This document shows positions 1 through 7,897 of a stretch of 64,000 bases of DNA, one piece after another (the stretch's first letter is position 1; each line of letters opens with the position of its first letter). The position numbers and the translations under genes were made by a program. The notes under the pieces were generated by a model. The model did not search any database and was not told the DNA's origin. It worked only from the letters and a program-made list of their open reading frames with translations. Source of the stretch: Intestinimonas butyriciproducens (lineage in GTDB: Bacteria > Bacillota > Clostridia > Oscillospirales > Oscillospiraceae); the NCBI RefSeq assembly GCF_004154955.1, contig NZ_CP011524.1:2480001-2544000 (forward strand). Direction: 5' to 3'.

Positions 1-623
1 TCCACATGGCCATTCTGCCTTACGTGGTCATTGTCGTTTTGAAGCTGGCCCTCGCCAACGCCATGAGCGCTTCCGACGGCATTTGTACTGCCATGGGGGC
101 CGGTATCATTGTTCTGATCCTCACAAACTACAAATATCTGAAAGGACATATCGTACAGGACTTTGTCAACGGGTGGCTCTCCAGCATCAATCCCCTGCTT
201 CTGACCGCCGCTCTGATGGGCTTTGCCGCTGTGGTCAACATTTGTCCCGGATTTGAGTATTTCATGAAGTTTGCCATGCTGATGGCCGACAAAATGAACC
301 CCTACATCTCCGCCGTTATCGTCACCAATGTGTTCTCCGGCATCACCGGCGCTTCTCTCAGCGGCACCCAAATCTTCTGCAGCACCATGGCCGACCAGTT
401 TATGGCTCTGGGCACGGTCAACGCCCAGGCGCTCTATAAGGTCGTGGGCATGGCGGCCATGGGAATGGACACTCTGCCCCACTGCCCCACCTTCGTGATG
501 GAGGCCCAGGTTTGCGGCGTCACCACCAAGGAGTCTTATCCCTATGTTATGGTCATGACCGTAATTACCCCAATCGTTCTGGCGCTGGTCGCTGCCGGTA
601 TGGCAATCGTTGGGCTGATCTGA
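1..623 (+). CDS. GntP-family permease, C-terminal part (5' end outside window)
   Basis: The reading frame is open to the left edge, so only the last ~206 residues are present. They are almost entirely hydrophobic, with about five membrane segments. The motif DTLPHCPTF followed ~13 residues later by VCGVTTKESY resembles the conserved DxLPHN...CGLTHKESY region of GntP/gluconate-type proton symporters. Family knowledge suggests uptake of a small carboxylate or sugar acid. The CoA-transferase and MaoC hydratase genes follow on the same strand, so the transported acid may be the one activated to a CoA ester; this is inference. The ATG at base 6 is internal and should not be taken as the start. Confidence 0.72.
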   Translation, partial: HMAILPYVVIVVLKLALANAMSASDGICTAMGAGIIVLILTNYKYLKGHIVQDFVNGWLSSINPLLLTAALMGFAAVVNICPGFEYFMKFAMLMADKMNPYISAVIVTNVFSGITGASLSGTQIFCSTMADQFMALGTVNAQALYKVVGMAAMGMDTLPHCPTFVMEAQVCGVTTKESYPYVMVMTVITPIVLALVAAGMAIVGLI

Positions 624-791
624 TTCGATCAACGCGGCGGTGAAGCCGACATAAGTGGAAAGGGTCAGCGCCCATCAATATGGCCGCCGGCCCTCTTTCC
701 ATCTTCCCCATTTCAAACTATTTTTCACGACACGGCGCGCACGGCCCCGGCGGGAGACGCGCGGCCCTCGAGACAGAAAGGAAGCGGAATC

Positions 792-2342
792 ATGGCAAAA
801 GTTATGACGGCAAAAGAAGCAATCGCAGCCTACTTCTACGATGGCGCGACCGTTACCTTCGGCGGGTTTGCCAATGGGCTGATGCATCCGGAGGAGATCA
901 TGACGGCGCTGGAGGAGGCCGCGCGGCAGGGACACCCGAGGAATCTGACGGTCGTTTACGCCTCGGGCCAGGGTGACAGCGCCGACCGCGGTCTGAACCA
1001 TCTGGCGGTGGCGGGCCTGTGCAAAACCGTGATCGGCGGGCACTGGGGCTTGGCGCCCAAGCTGGGCAGATTGGCCGCGGAAAATAAGCTGGCCGCATAC
1101 AACCTGCCCCAGGGCGTCATTTCCGAACTATTCCGCGAAATTGCGGCGAAACGTCCCGGCGTCATAACGCATGTCGGCCTGGACACCTTCGTGGACCCCC
1201 GCCTGGAGGGGGGAAAGATCAACCAGGCGGCCCGGGACGCGGGCGATCTGGTCAAGCTCATTGAGTTTCAGGGTGAGCAGAAGCTGTTTTACCCATCCTT
1301 CCCGATCCACATCGCGGTGATTCGCGCAACCTATGCCGATTGTCACGGCAACTGCACCTTTGAAAAAGAGGGCGCCTATGCCGAGGCGCTTGCCCAGGCC
1401 CAGGCCGCCCACAATTCCGGCGGCAAGGTCATCGTTCAGGTGGAAAAGGTAGTCTCCCATGGCTGCCTGGATGCCCGGCTTATCCGTATACCCGGAATCT
1501 ATGTAGATGCGCTGGTGGTAGGCAGTCCTGAAAATCACATGCAGACCTTCGGAACCCATTACGACCCCGCCTTTTCGGGAGAGGTCCGCATACCCCTGGA
1601 TGCCCTGGCCCCCCTCCCCATGGGCGAACGTAAGATCATCGCCCGACGGGCCGCCATGGAGCTGGTCCCCCATGCCGTTACAAACCTGGGGATCGGCATG
1701 CCGGAAGGCGTGGCCGCTGTGGCCGCTGAGGAGGGCATGGAGGGCATGGTCCTTACCACCGAAGTGGGCGGCATCGGAGGCGTCCCCGCCGGGGGGAAGG
1801 ATTTCGGCGCGTCTACCAATGTGGATTGTATCCTGGAGCAGCCCACGCAGTTCGACTTTTATGACGGCGGCGGTCTGGACGTGGCCTTTCTGGGCCTGGC
1901 CCAAATGGACAGGAGCGGAAACATCAATGTCAGCAAGTTTGGGCCCAAGATCGCGGGCTGCGGCGGGTTTATCAACATCACGCAGAACGCCAAGAAAGTC
2001 GTCTACTGCGGGACTTTTACCGCCGGCGGGCTAAAGATCGCGGTAGGGGAGGGCCGTCTGGTCATCCAGCAGGAGGGCAAGGTCAAAAAACTGATTGATC
2101 GAGTCGAACAGGTCACTTTTGCCGGAGCCTATGCCGTCAGGCACGGACAGCCCGTCCTCTATGTCACCGAACGGGCCGTTTTTGAGCTGACCGCCGACGG
2201 TGTGGAGCTGAAGGAGGTGGCCCCCGGAATCGACATCCAGAGGGATATTCTCAGCCAGATGGACTTTACCCCCATTCTAAAAGACGTCAAGACAATGGAC
2301 GCGCGTATCTTCCGGGAGGAGCGCATGGGTCTTGTCCATTAG
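792..2342 (+). CDS. Acetate/propionate CoA-transferase (YdiF/Pct type)
   Basis: A 516-residue fused alpha+beta class I CoA transferase, which moves CoA between acyl-CoA and a free acid through a glutamyl-CoA thioester. The N-terminal half carries the glycine-rich FGGFANG segment of the alpha domain. The beta half contains TTEVGGIGGVPAGG, whose Glu is residue 324, the position expected for the catalytic glutamate of propionate CoA-transferase. Length (~520) fits the single-chain family. The ATG at 792 has AGAAAGGA about ten bases upstream. It sits 168 bp after the permease gene and 68 bp before the hydratase gene, so a short acid-activation operon is likely. Substrate range cannot be read from sequence. 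Confidence 0.9.
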   Translation: MAKVMTAKEAIAAYFYDGATVTFGGFANGLMHPEEIMTALEEAARQGHPRNLTVVYASGQGDSADRGLNHLAVAGLCKTVIGGHWGLAPKLGRLAAENKLAAYNLPQGVISELFREIAAKRPGVITHVGLDTFVDPRLEGGKINQAARDAGDLVKLIEFQGEQKLFYPSFPIHIAVIRATYADCHGNCTFEKEGAYAEALAQAQAAHNSGGKVIVQVEKVVSHGCLDARLIRIPGIYVDALVVGSPENHMQTFGTHYDPAFSGEVRIPLDALAPLPMGERKIIARRAAMELVPHAVTNLGIGMPEGVAAVAAEEGMEGMVLTTEVGGIGGVPAGGKDFGASTNVDCILEQPTQFDFYDGGGLDVAFLGLAQMDRSGNINVSKFGPKIAGCGGFINITQNAKKVVYCGTFTAGGLKIAVGEGRLVIQQEGKVKKLIDRVEQVTFAGAYAVRHGQPVLYVTERAVFELTADGVELKEVAPGIDIQRDILSQMDFTPILKDVKTMDARIFREERMGLVH

Positions 2343-2410
2343 ACCGGCCCGCCGCCTTTCCCCTGTAAAACAGAGAGAACACCCTATTGAAATATCAGGA
2401 GGTCTGCTTC

Positions 2411-2821
2411 ATGACGATCCAGGAAATAACGCTGGGCAACTGCGCCAGCACAACCAAAACCGTCACCGAGACGGATGTCTATCTCTTTGCCGGCATTACC
2501 GGAGACTTAAACCCCGCCCACACCAATGAGGTCTCGGCCAGCCAGACCCCCTTCGGCGGCCGGATCGCCCACGGTATCCTGGGCGCCGGCTTCATTTCGG
2601 CAGTCCTGGGCATGAAACTGCCCGGCCCCGGGACCATCTACCTCGGCCAGGAATTGAAGTTCACCAGGCCCGTCCATATTGGAGACACCGTCACGGCGAC
2701 CTGCACGGTCCGTGAGATCATACCGGAAAAGAATATCGTCAAATTTGACACGGTCTGTACCAATCAGCGGGATGAAATCGTCATCCAGGGAATGGCCACC
2801 GTTATGCCGCCGAAGGCATGA
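2411..2821 (+). CDS. MaoC-like (R)-specific enoyl-CoA hydratase
   Basis: A 136-residue single hot-dog protein of the MaoC/PhaJ type, which hydrates enoyl-CoA or dehydrates (R)-3-hydroxyacyl-CoA. The diagnostic motif GDLNPAHTNE supplies Asp32 and His37, equivalent to the catalytic Asp/His pair of PhaJ. The later TIYLGQELKFTRPVHIGDTV matches the second conserved block. The start is set at 2411 because AGGAGG lies at 2397-2402, eight bases upstream; a longer in-frame ATG at 2387 lacks a ribosome binding site. Its place after the CoA transferase suggests the two act on the same acyl-CoA series. It is the last plus-strand gene before a convergent minus-strand signalling block. Confidence 0.88.
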   Translation: MTIQEITLGNCASTTKTVTETDVYLFAGITGDLNPAHTNEVSASQTPFGGRIAHGILGAGFISAVLGMKLPGPGTIYLGQELKFTRPVHIGDTVTATCTVREIIPEKNIVKFDTVCTNQRDEIVIQGMATVMPPKA

Positions 2822-2845
2822 CCGGCAGCCGCGCCAAACCGTCAC

Positions 2846-2887
2846 GCAAGGCGGGCGTATCTCATCGATGAGATACGCCCGCCTTGC
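2846..2887. terminator. Perfect 42-bp palindrome between convergent genes
   Basis: The arms 2846-2865 and 2868-2887 are perfectly complementary around a central CG. No T-run follows on either side, so it is a strong hairpin rather than a classical intrinsic terminator. Its position between the plus-strand hydratase gene and the minus-strand signalling genes fits a bidirectional transcription barrier. Confidence 0.55.
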
Positions 2888-2979
2888 ACCGTCTCTCCGC
2901 CAAAATTCACGGCTGGGCACGCCCCATGGCATTGGCCCTGCCGGTCTCTCCCCCAGTTTGTGTTTGGACGCCGCCCAGC

Positions 2980-3285
2980 TCAAGCCGTTCCAACATCGGA
3001 TCTGCCTTCTTCAAGGCCCTTTCGGCGCATCTGTTCCATCAGGTTCTGGTAGAGGATTCCAAAAGCAATGGGCTTGGAGATGTGGGCGTTCATCCCGACT
3101 TCCGTGGTGGCTGCGATGTCCTCGGCAAAGGCGTTGGCGGTGACCGCGAGAATGGAGACGCTGCGCCCCTCTTCGACCGCATAGCTGCGGGCCAGGGTGC
3201 GGCCCACCTGCTGGGCGTTTTCCAGCCGCTTGTTTTGCAGGATATCCAGATTGGCGATTGCCAGGAGCAAAAACATCAGAAGCAT
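2980..3285 (-). pseudogene. Remnant of a hybrid histidine kinase (N-terminus joined to receiver C-terminus)
   Basis: A 101-residue frame. The first ~40 residues look like a membrane helix (LLMFLLLAIANLDIL) plus a short sensor-type helix. The rest, ILAVTANAFAEDIAATTEVG followed by MNAHISKPI, is the end of a CheY-like receiver domain: beta-4, the conserved KP dipeptide and the last helix. The kinase core and the phospho-acceptor Asp are missing. The receiver end resembles that of the neighbouring hybrid kinase (MTADAFSEDIQRC, MNAHAAKPL). The best explanation is a large internal deletion in a second hybrid kinase gene. Coding similarity continues upstream of 3285 without a usable start codon before an in-frame stop, which also argues for decay. 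Confidence 0.65.
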
Positions 3286-3384
3286 CAGGCCATAAAACCG
3301 GTTCTGAGCCCCAAAATTATTGTCGTTTTGACTCTCTTCATGCTTCTCACGTCACCCTTCCGCTTATCGGATAGGGGCCGCTCA

Positions 3385-5730
3385 CTATCCCGGGCCATTG
3401 GCCGTCGGGGACATCAGCCCCTGCAGCGTGCGCAGCAGCTCCCGCATATCCAGGGGCTTGGCCGCGTGGGCGTTCATAACGCACTGGATGCAGCGCTGGA
3501 TGTCTTCGGAAAAGGCATCCGCCGTCATGGCGATGATGGGTATGTCCGCGTCCGGGCGGTCACAAGCGCGGATGGCCCTCGTGGCCTCATAGCCATCCAT
3601 CATCGGCATCCGCAGGTCCATCAGCACCGCGTCATACCAGCCCGGCTCGGACACCTGGAACTTCTCCAGGCAGATTCGACCGTTTTCCGCCCAGGTCAGC
3701 TCAAATCCATAGGGGGCAAGCAGCTCACGGGCGATTTCCCAATTCAGTTCATTGTCCTCCGCTATCAGAAGCCGCCTGCCGGTATAGTCCGCCCCGGCCT
3801 TCTGGTCGGCCTCGTTCTTGGCCTCCGCCCCTTCCTTGAAGCGGCTGAGCCCATAGTACAGCGTGGACTTGAACAGCGGCTTGGAGAGAAAGCCGCTGAC
3901 CCCTGTAGCCCGGGCCTCCGCCTCGATGCTGCTCCAATCATAGGCGGAGATGATCAGGATGGGAACGTCTTCCCCAATCTTCTCCCGCATCCTTCGTGCA
4001 GTCTCGATGCCGTCCATACCGGGCATCTGCCAGTCCAGGAGCACGATGTGGTAATCCCGCGCCTCCGCATGGCGGCGCTCCGCCATCTCAACGGCGGAGG
4101 AGCCGTCCAGCGTCCAGTCTGCCCGCAGTCCGATCTCTTGCAGTGCGTCGGCGGCGCTGATGCAGAGCCGCTCGTCGTCGTCCACCACCAGGATGTCCCA
4201 GGCGGGCAGGAGCATCTCCTCCTCCCGCTCTTCGAATCGCTCCAGATCCAGCGTCACATGGAACTGGCTGCCCTTGTTCAGCTCGCTCTGTACCTCGATA
4301 GTGCCGTCCATGGCGTCTACGATGTGCTTGGTGATGGCCATGCCCAAACCGCTGCCCTCGGTCTTGTGGACCCGTTTGTTGTCCTCCCGCACAAAAGACT
4401 CAAAAATCCGGCTCTGGAATTCTGGGGACATGCCGATGCCGGTGTCCTCGACCGAGAAGTGGGTGCGGATGTATCCCTCCCCTTTTGGAGAGGGCTCTTG
4501 GCTCAGCGTCACATGAATTTGGCCGCCGGCAGGCGTGAATTTCAGCGCATTGGAGAGCAGGTTGATCAGGGCCTGGTTGAGGCGCACGCCGTCACAGTAG
4601 ACTCGCTCCTCCCGGATGTCCTGGATGAAGATGTCAAACACCTGCTTTTTCGCGCTGATTTGGGGCTGTACTATACTGACGATGTTGTCCATGACCTCCC
4701 GCAGGGAGATGAGCTCCATGTCCAGCGTCAGCTTGCCGCTTTCGATCTTGGACATGTCCAGCACGTCGTTGATGAGGCTCAGCAGATACCGGCTGGAGAA
4801 CGTGATCTTCCGCAGGTAGTCCTTCACCTGGTCCGGTTTGTCGATATTCGTGGTGGCGATGGCCGTCATGCCCACGATGGCGTTCATGGGGGTGCGGATG
4901 TCGTGGCTCATATTGGACAGGAATTCGCTCTTAGCCTGGTTGGCGCGCTCCGCCTTCTGCCTCGTCTTGTCCAGCTCCACCATCTGCTGCCGGGAGAGGC
5001 GGAAATAGCCCAGAAAGATCGCCAGCATTGCCAGCATGATAATACTGCACCCGGCCAGGGCGGTCCACACACGCTGATTGCCCAGAGTAGTCAGCGTCTC
5101 GTCCAGAACGCCGCGGGGCATAACCGTGACTATGGTCCACTCCGTATTGGGCAGGGGCGCGCAATAGGCGTGTCTCATCTCGCCGCCGATGGGCACCACC
5201 ATGCTGAACTCCGTGCGGGTCTCCACGGCCTGCCGCAACTCCGCCATCGTGTCGTCGATGTCTTCCAGGCCGTAGTCCCGGCCATTTCCCCTGATCCAGT
5301 CGTAGCAGCTGTCGGGTGGGATGTCCGTATTTTTTGCCACAAAACTGCCGTCGGCCCGGATGATATGGGTGAAGATCAGGGTGTTGTCCACGCCCAGGGA
5401 AAGGGCGTCGCTGAGCTGTTTGATGGGAAAGCCCGCCACCAGGGCGGTACACCTCTGTCCGCCGGGCATGGGGTAGCCCACATCGTTGGGATAGCCCACG
5501 GAGATACCATAGAGCAGCATCATCTCGCCGCCGGCCGTGGTCCCCAGGGTCACCAGCTTGTCGCCGCTGTTCATGCTGACCAGGAAAATCTCCTTGTTCT
5601 CCAGCGCCACATCCTCCCCGCAGAGGACCTCGGCCTCTCCCTCGGTGCTGTAGAGCGCCAAGTGGACAAAGCCCCGGTATGCGGCCGCTCTCTTGAGCCG
5701 CTCTCTGGTCGTCTGATCCAGGGCGGTCAC
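3385..5730 (-). CDS. Hybrid sensor histidine kinase, main part (frameshifted from its N-terminus)
   Basis: 781 residues: an extracytoplasmic sensor region (~1-218, PAS/Cache-like by layout), a membrane helix at ~222-243, HisKA with the phosphorylated His276 in SHDIRTP, an HATPase domain (N-box SNALKFTP, G1 DTGIGM, G2 GSGLGM), and two receiver domains with Asp566 (LLDWQMPGMDG) and Asp705 (LMDLRMPMMDG). It should pass phosphate to the Hpt protein encoded upstream at 6168-6527 and to the REC/HD-GYP protein. The annotated ATG is internal. The true N-terminus with the first membrane helix lies in another frame at 5727-5969, and the two are separated by a homopolymer of six C at 5758-5763 (plus strand). 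One more base there would join them perfectly, so this is either a real null allele, phase variation or a sequencing error. Confidence 0.88.
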   Translation of the reverse strand: MTALDQTTRERLKRAAAYRGFVHLALYSTEGEAEVLCGEDVALENKEIFLVSMNSGDKLVTLGTTAGGEMMLLYGISVGYPNDVGYPMPGGQRCTALVAGFPIKQLSDALSLGVDNTLIFTHIIRADGSFVAKNTDIPPDSCYDWIRGNGRDYGLEDIDDTMAELRQAVETRTEFSMVVPIGGEMRHAYCAPLPNTEWTIVTVMPRGVLDETLTTLGNQRVWTALAGCSIIMLAMLAIFLGYFRLSRQQMVELDKTRQKAERANQAKSEFLSNMSHDIRTPMNAIVGMTAIATTNIDKPDQVKDYLRKITFSSRYLLSLINDVLDMSKIESGKLTLDMELISLREVMDNIVSIVQPQISAKKQVFDIFIQDIREERVYCDGVRLNQALINLLSNALKFTPAGGQIHVTLSQEPSPKGEGYIRTHFSVEDTGIGMSPEFQSRIFESFVREDNKRVHKTEGSGLGMAITKHIVDAMDGTIEVQSELNKGSQFHVTLDLERFEEREEEMLLPAWDILVVDDDERLCISAADALQEIGLRADWTLDGSSAVEMAERRHAEARDYHIVLLDWQMPGMDGIETARRMREKIGEDVPILIISAYDWSSIEAEARATGVSGFLSKPLFKSTLYYGLSRFKEGAEAKNEADQKAGADYTGRRLLIAEDNELNWEIARELLAPYGFELTWAENGRICLEKFQVSEPGWYDAVLMDLRMPMMDGYEATRAIRACDRPDADIPIIAMTADAFSEDIQRCIQCVMNAHAAKPLDMRELLRTLQGLMSPTANGPG

Positions 5731-5969
5731 GCTCTCCGGCGGTATCGCCTGGACGATCCCCCCACCTGAATCATCTGTGTACTCGTCATCGTCTCAAAAT
5801 GGTGCTGGATATGGGTGCTCATACCCTCCATATAGGTACCCACCACCTGGTTCAGGGCCGCGTTGTTCTGCCTGCCCATAAGGTTGGTAATCGCCGAAAA
5901 CACGCCGATGCACAGGGCCAGAAGACCGACAAAACTGACCCCTAAAAACCAAATGGTCTTCTTATACAT
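5727..5969 (-). CDS. N-terminal fragment of the hybrid histidine kinase
   Basis: About 80 residues starting MYKKTIWFLGVSF, with one signal-anchor membrane helix followed by an extracytoplasmic helix (AALNQVVGTYMEGMSTHIQ) that ends at MIQV and then runs into a short nonsense tail. The ATG at 5969 is preceded by AGGGGAAG; a longer frame to 6047 has no ribosome binding site. Adding one base to the six-C run at 5758-5763 makes the frame continue as GIVQAIPPESVTALDQTT straight into the main kinase frame. Taken alone the product would be a membrane stub without kinase activity. Confidence 0.75.
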   Translation of the reverse strand: MYKKTIWFLGVSFVGLLALCIGVFSAITNLMGRQNNAALNQVVGTYMEGMSTHIQHHFETMTSTQMIQVGGSSRRYRRRA

Positions 5970-6167
5970 GCCACTTCCCCTGCCTTTGCCCGCACCGCCC
6001 CGCTCCGGCGGCGGAAACAGAATGATGCTCTTCCTCCGGCACGGCATTGCGGCAGAACGTGCCGCATCAGATTGCGCCGTTTTTCAACGTCGAGGGACTT
6101 GGGGAAACGGGCGTCCATCCCCGCCCTCCGGTGCCCGCACCTCCGCCGGCCCCTACAGCGCTGTGTT

Positions 6168-6527
6168 TTATCTGCCGATCGCGCCGATGGCTCCGACTAT
6201 CCGCTCATAGGCCAGTGTGATCTCCGGCAGCATGGCATAAGCCCCGTCCGGGTCCCCAGCACGCAGCAGCTCCACCTGGCGGGTGAACAGCGGACACAGC
6301 GCCGTCATCGACAGGTTCCCGGTCATCCCCTTCAACGTATGGGCCGCCCGCAGTGCCTCCTCCGTGTCCCGCTTGTCCGCCGCCGCCAGGAGCTGCGCGT
6401 AATTGGCGTCGCCGGTAAACCTCTGCAGCATCCGCTCCAAGAGTGCCTCGTTTCCCATAAACCGTTCCAGCGCGCCGTGCACGTCGACGCCCGCAGCGGT
6501 GAGTTGTTCCTTTTTCCAAGCTTCCAT
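6168..6527 (-). CDS. Histidine phosphotransfer (Hpt) domain protein
   Basis: A 119-residue, mostly helical protein. AAHTLKGMTGNL is the Hpt signature and His63 is the phospho-acceptor. Free-standing Hpt proteins relay phosphate between hybrid kinases and receiver proteins. It lies between the hybrid kinase and the REC/HD-GYP gene on the same strand (about 20 bp from the latter), so the three probably form one phosphorelay in which the Hpt carries phosphate from the second kinase receiver to the HD-GYP receiver. The ATG at 6527 has AAGGAGAAG upstream. Confidence 0.9.
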   Translation of the reverse strand: MEAWKKEQLTAAGVDVHGALERFMGNEALLERMLQRFTGDANYAQLLAAADKRDTEEALRAAHTLKGMTGNLSMTALCPLFTRQVELLRAGDPDGAYAMLPEITLAYERIVGAIGAIGR

Positions 6528-6546
6528 TCTGGCTTCTCCTTTTCGT

Positions 6547-7635
6547 TTACTCCGACTGGTACAGTCCGGCGAGTGATTCCTCCACCGAGAAAAAGGCGTC
6601 CAGCAGTTTAGGATTGAATACGCCGCACGCTCCGCCGCGGATCATCTCCAGTACCTGCGCCCGGGGGAAAGCGTCCTTGTAGACCCGCTTGCAGCTCAGC
6701 GCGTCGTATACATCGGCCAGAGAGACGATCTGTGCCCAGGGAGAGATCTCGTCCCCCTTCAGGCCGTCCGGGTACCCGCCCCCGTCCCAGCGCTCATGGT
6801 GGTGGCGGGCGATGTCACAGGCATAGTAATAGGCCCCGTTCTCCCGCAGCTGCGGGATCCGTCCCAACAGCCGGGCCCCCTCTGTCGTGTGGGTCTTCAT
6901 GATCTCAAACTCCTTCGGCGTCAGGCGGCCGGGTTTGTTCAAAATGGCGTCGGGGATGGCGATCTTTCCCACGTCGTGCATGATGGAGGCCAGGGCGATC
7001 TGTTCCGTGCTCTCCCGGGTCAGTCCCTCCCCCCAGGCGGTGTGCTCCAGCATATATTGGGTGATGTCGTGGATGCGCCGGACATGGTCCCCGGACTCCT
7101 CGCTTCGAAATTCGATGGCCGTGGACAGCGCTTCGATCATCCCCTGGTTGAGCAGAATAATCCGCTCGGCCTGCCGGAGCAGCTCGGCCTGCTGCTTCAT
7201 GACCTGGCTGGACAGGCTCTTCCTGGCCCGAAACAGCTCCACCACTGAATTGACCCGTCGCGTCACGATATAGGGTACCACCGGTTTGCTGATGACATCC
7301 ATGACTCCCAGATTGTAAGCCTCCCGCATCAAGGCGTCTCTGCTCTCGGCCGTGATGAGGAACACCGGCACTTCATCCACAAGCCCCAATCCCTTGAGAT
7401 GCTGCAAGGTCTCCAGGCCGTCCATCTCCGGCATCATCACGTCCAGAAGGACCGCGCAGTAGTTCTCCGGCGCCGCCGTGATCTTCTCCAGTCCGACCCG
7501 ACCGTCTTCCGCTTCCTCCACCTTGTAATAGGCAGAGAAAATATTGTCCAGGATGCCGCGGTTGATCGCGTCGTCATCCACGATCAGCAGCGTCTGCGGG
7601 GCGACGTATGGGACATTCCCTATGGTCTGTTCCAT
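6547..7635 (-). CDS. Response regulator with HD-GYP phosphodiesterase domain
   Basis: 362 residues: receiver domain with phospho-acceptor Asp65 (AVLLDVMMPEMDG) and Lys in SKPV, a linker coiled coil (~135-165), then a full HD-GYP domain with the HD pair in IMHDVGK (~220) and HHERWDGGGYP (~279-289). HD-GYP proteins hydrolyse cyclic di-GMP, so phosphorylation probably tunes second-messenger levels. The start at 7635 is preferred because an AGGAGAG lies ~11 bases upstream; a TTG 15 codons earlier has none. It is the first gene of the minus-strand block and is transcribed away from the GntR-type regulator at 7898. Confidence 0.92.
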   Translation of the reverse strand: MEQTIGNVPYVAPQTLLIVDDDAINRGILDNIFSAYYKVEEAEDGRVGLEKITAAPENYCAVLLDVMMPEMDGLETLQHLKGLGLVDEVPVFLITAESRDALMREAYNLGVMDVISKPVVPYIVTRRVNSVVELFRARKSLSSQVMKQQAELLRQAERIILLNQGMIEALSTAIEFRSEESGDHVRRIHDITQYMLEHTAWGEGLTRESTEQIALASIMHDVGKIAIPDAILNKPGRLTPKEFEIMKTHTTEGARLLGRIPQLRENGAYYYACDIARHHHERWDGGGYPDGLKGDEISPWAQIVSLADVYDALSCKRVYKDAFPRAQVLEMIRGGACGVFNPKLLDAFFSVEESLAGLYQSE

Positions 7636-7835
7636 CTGGCCACACTCTCCTTTGCGCGTTCTCGCCCGGTTCCCCTGCAAAAAGGAAAACAGAGCGCAAG
7701 GGCCGCTCCCAAGAAAGGGCCTTTGGTCTCTGTTATTGCCGCTGCTCTTTCTGCAGTAATGCGTTCATTTTTGATTTATTATATAAAAAACTCGTTTTTT
7801 TACAATATACTAACTTTGACCGTATGTATATAGTA

Positions 7836-7864
7836 TTGCAGAAATTTTTGTTACCTGCTATCAT
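7836..7864 (+). promoter_or_regulatory. Sigma-A-type promoter of the double GntR gene
   Basis: TTGCAG (7836-7841), a 17-bp spacer and TATCAT (7859-7864), 34 bp before the GTR gene start at 7898. The AT-rich stretch just upstream (7804-7837) contains imperfect inverted arms AATATACT/TAGTATT, a possible operator. Confidence 0.5.
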
Positions 7865-7897
7865 AGGGGCAAGCCTAAGGAAGGGACATGATATAGT

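Noticed and set aside
2884-5769. Plus-strand open frame of 961 codons
   Set aside because: It is antisense to the hybrid kinase, which has clear domains and motifs; the plus frame is low-complexity and histidine-rich with no domain.
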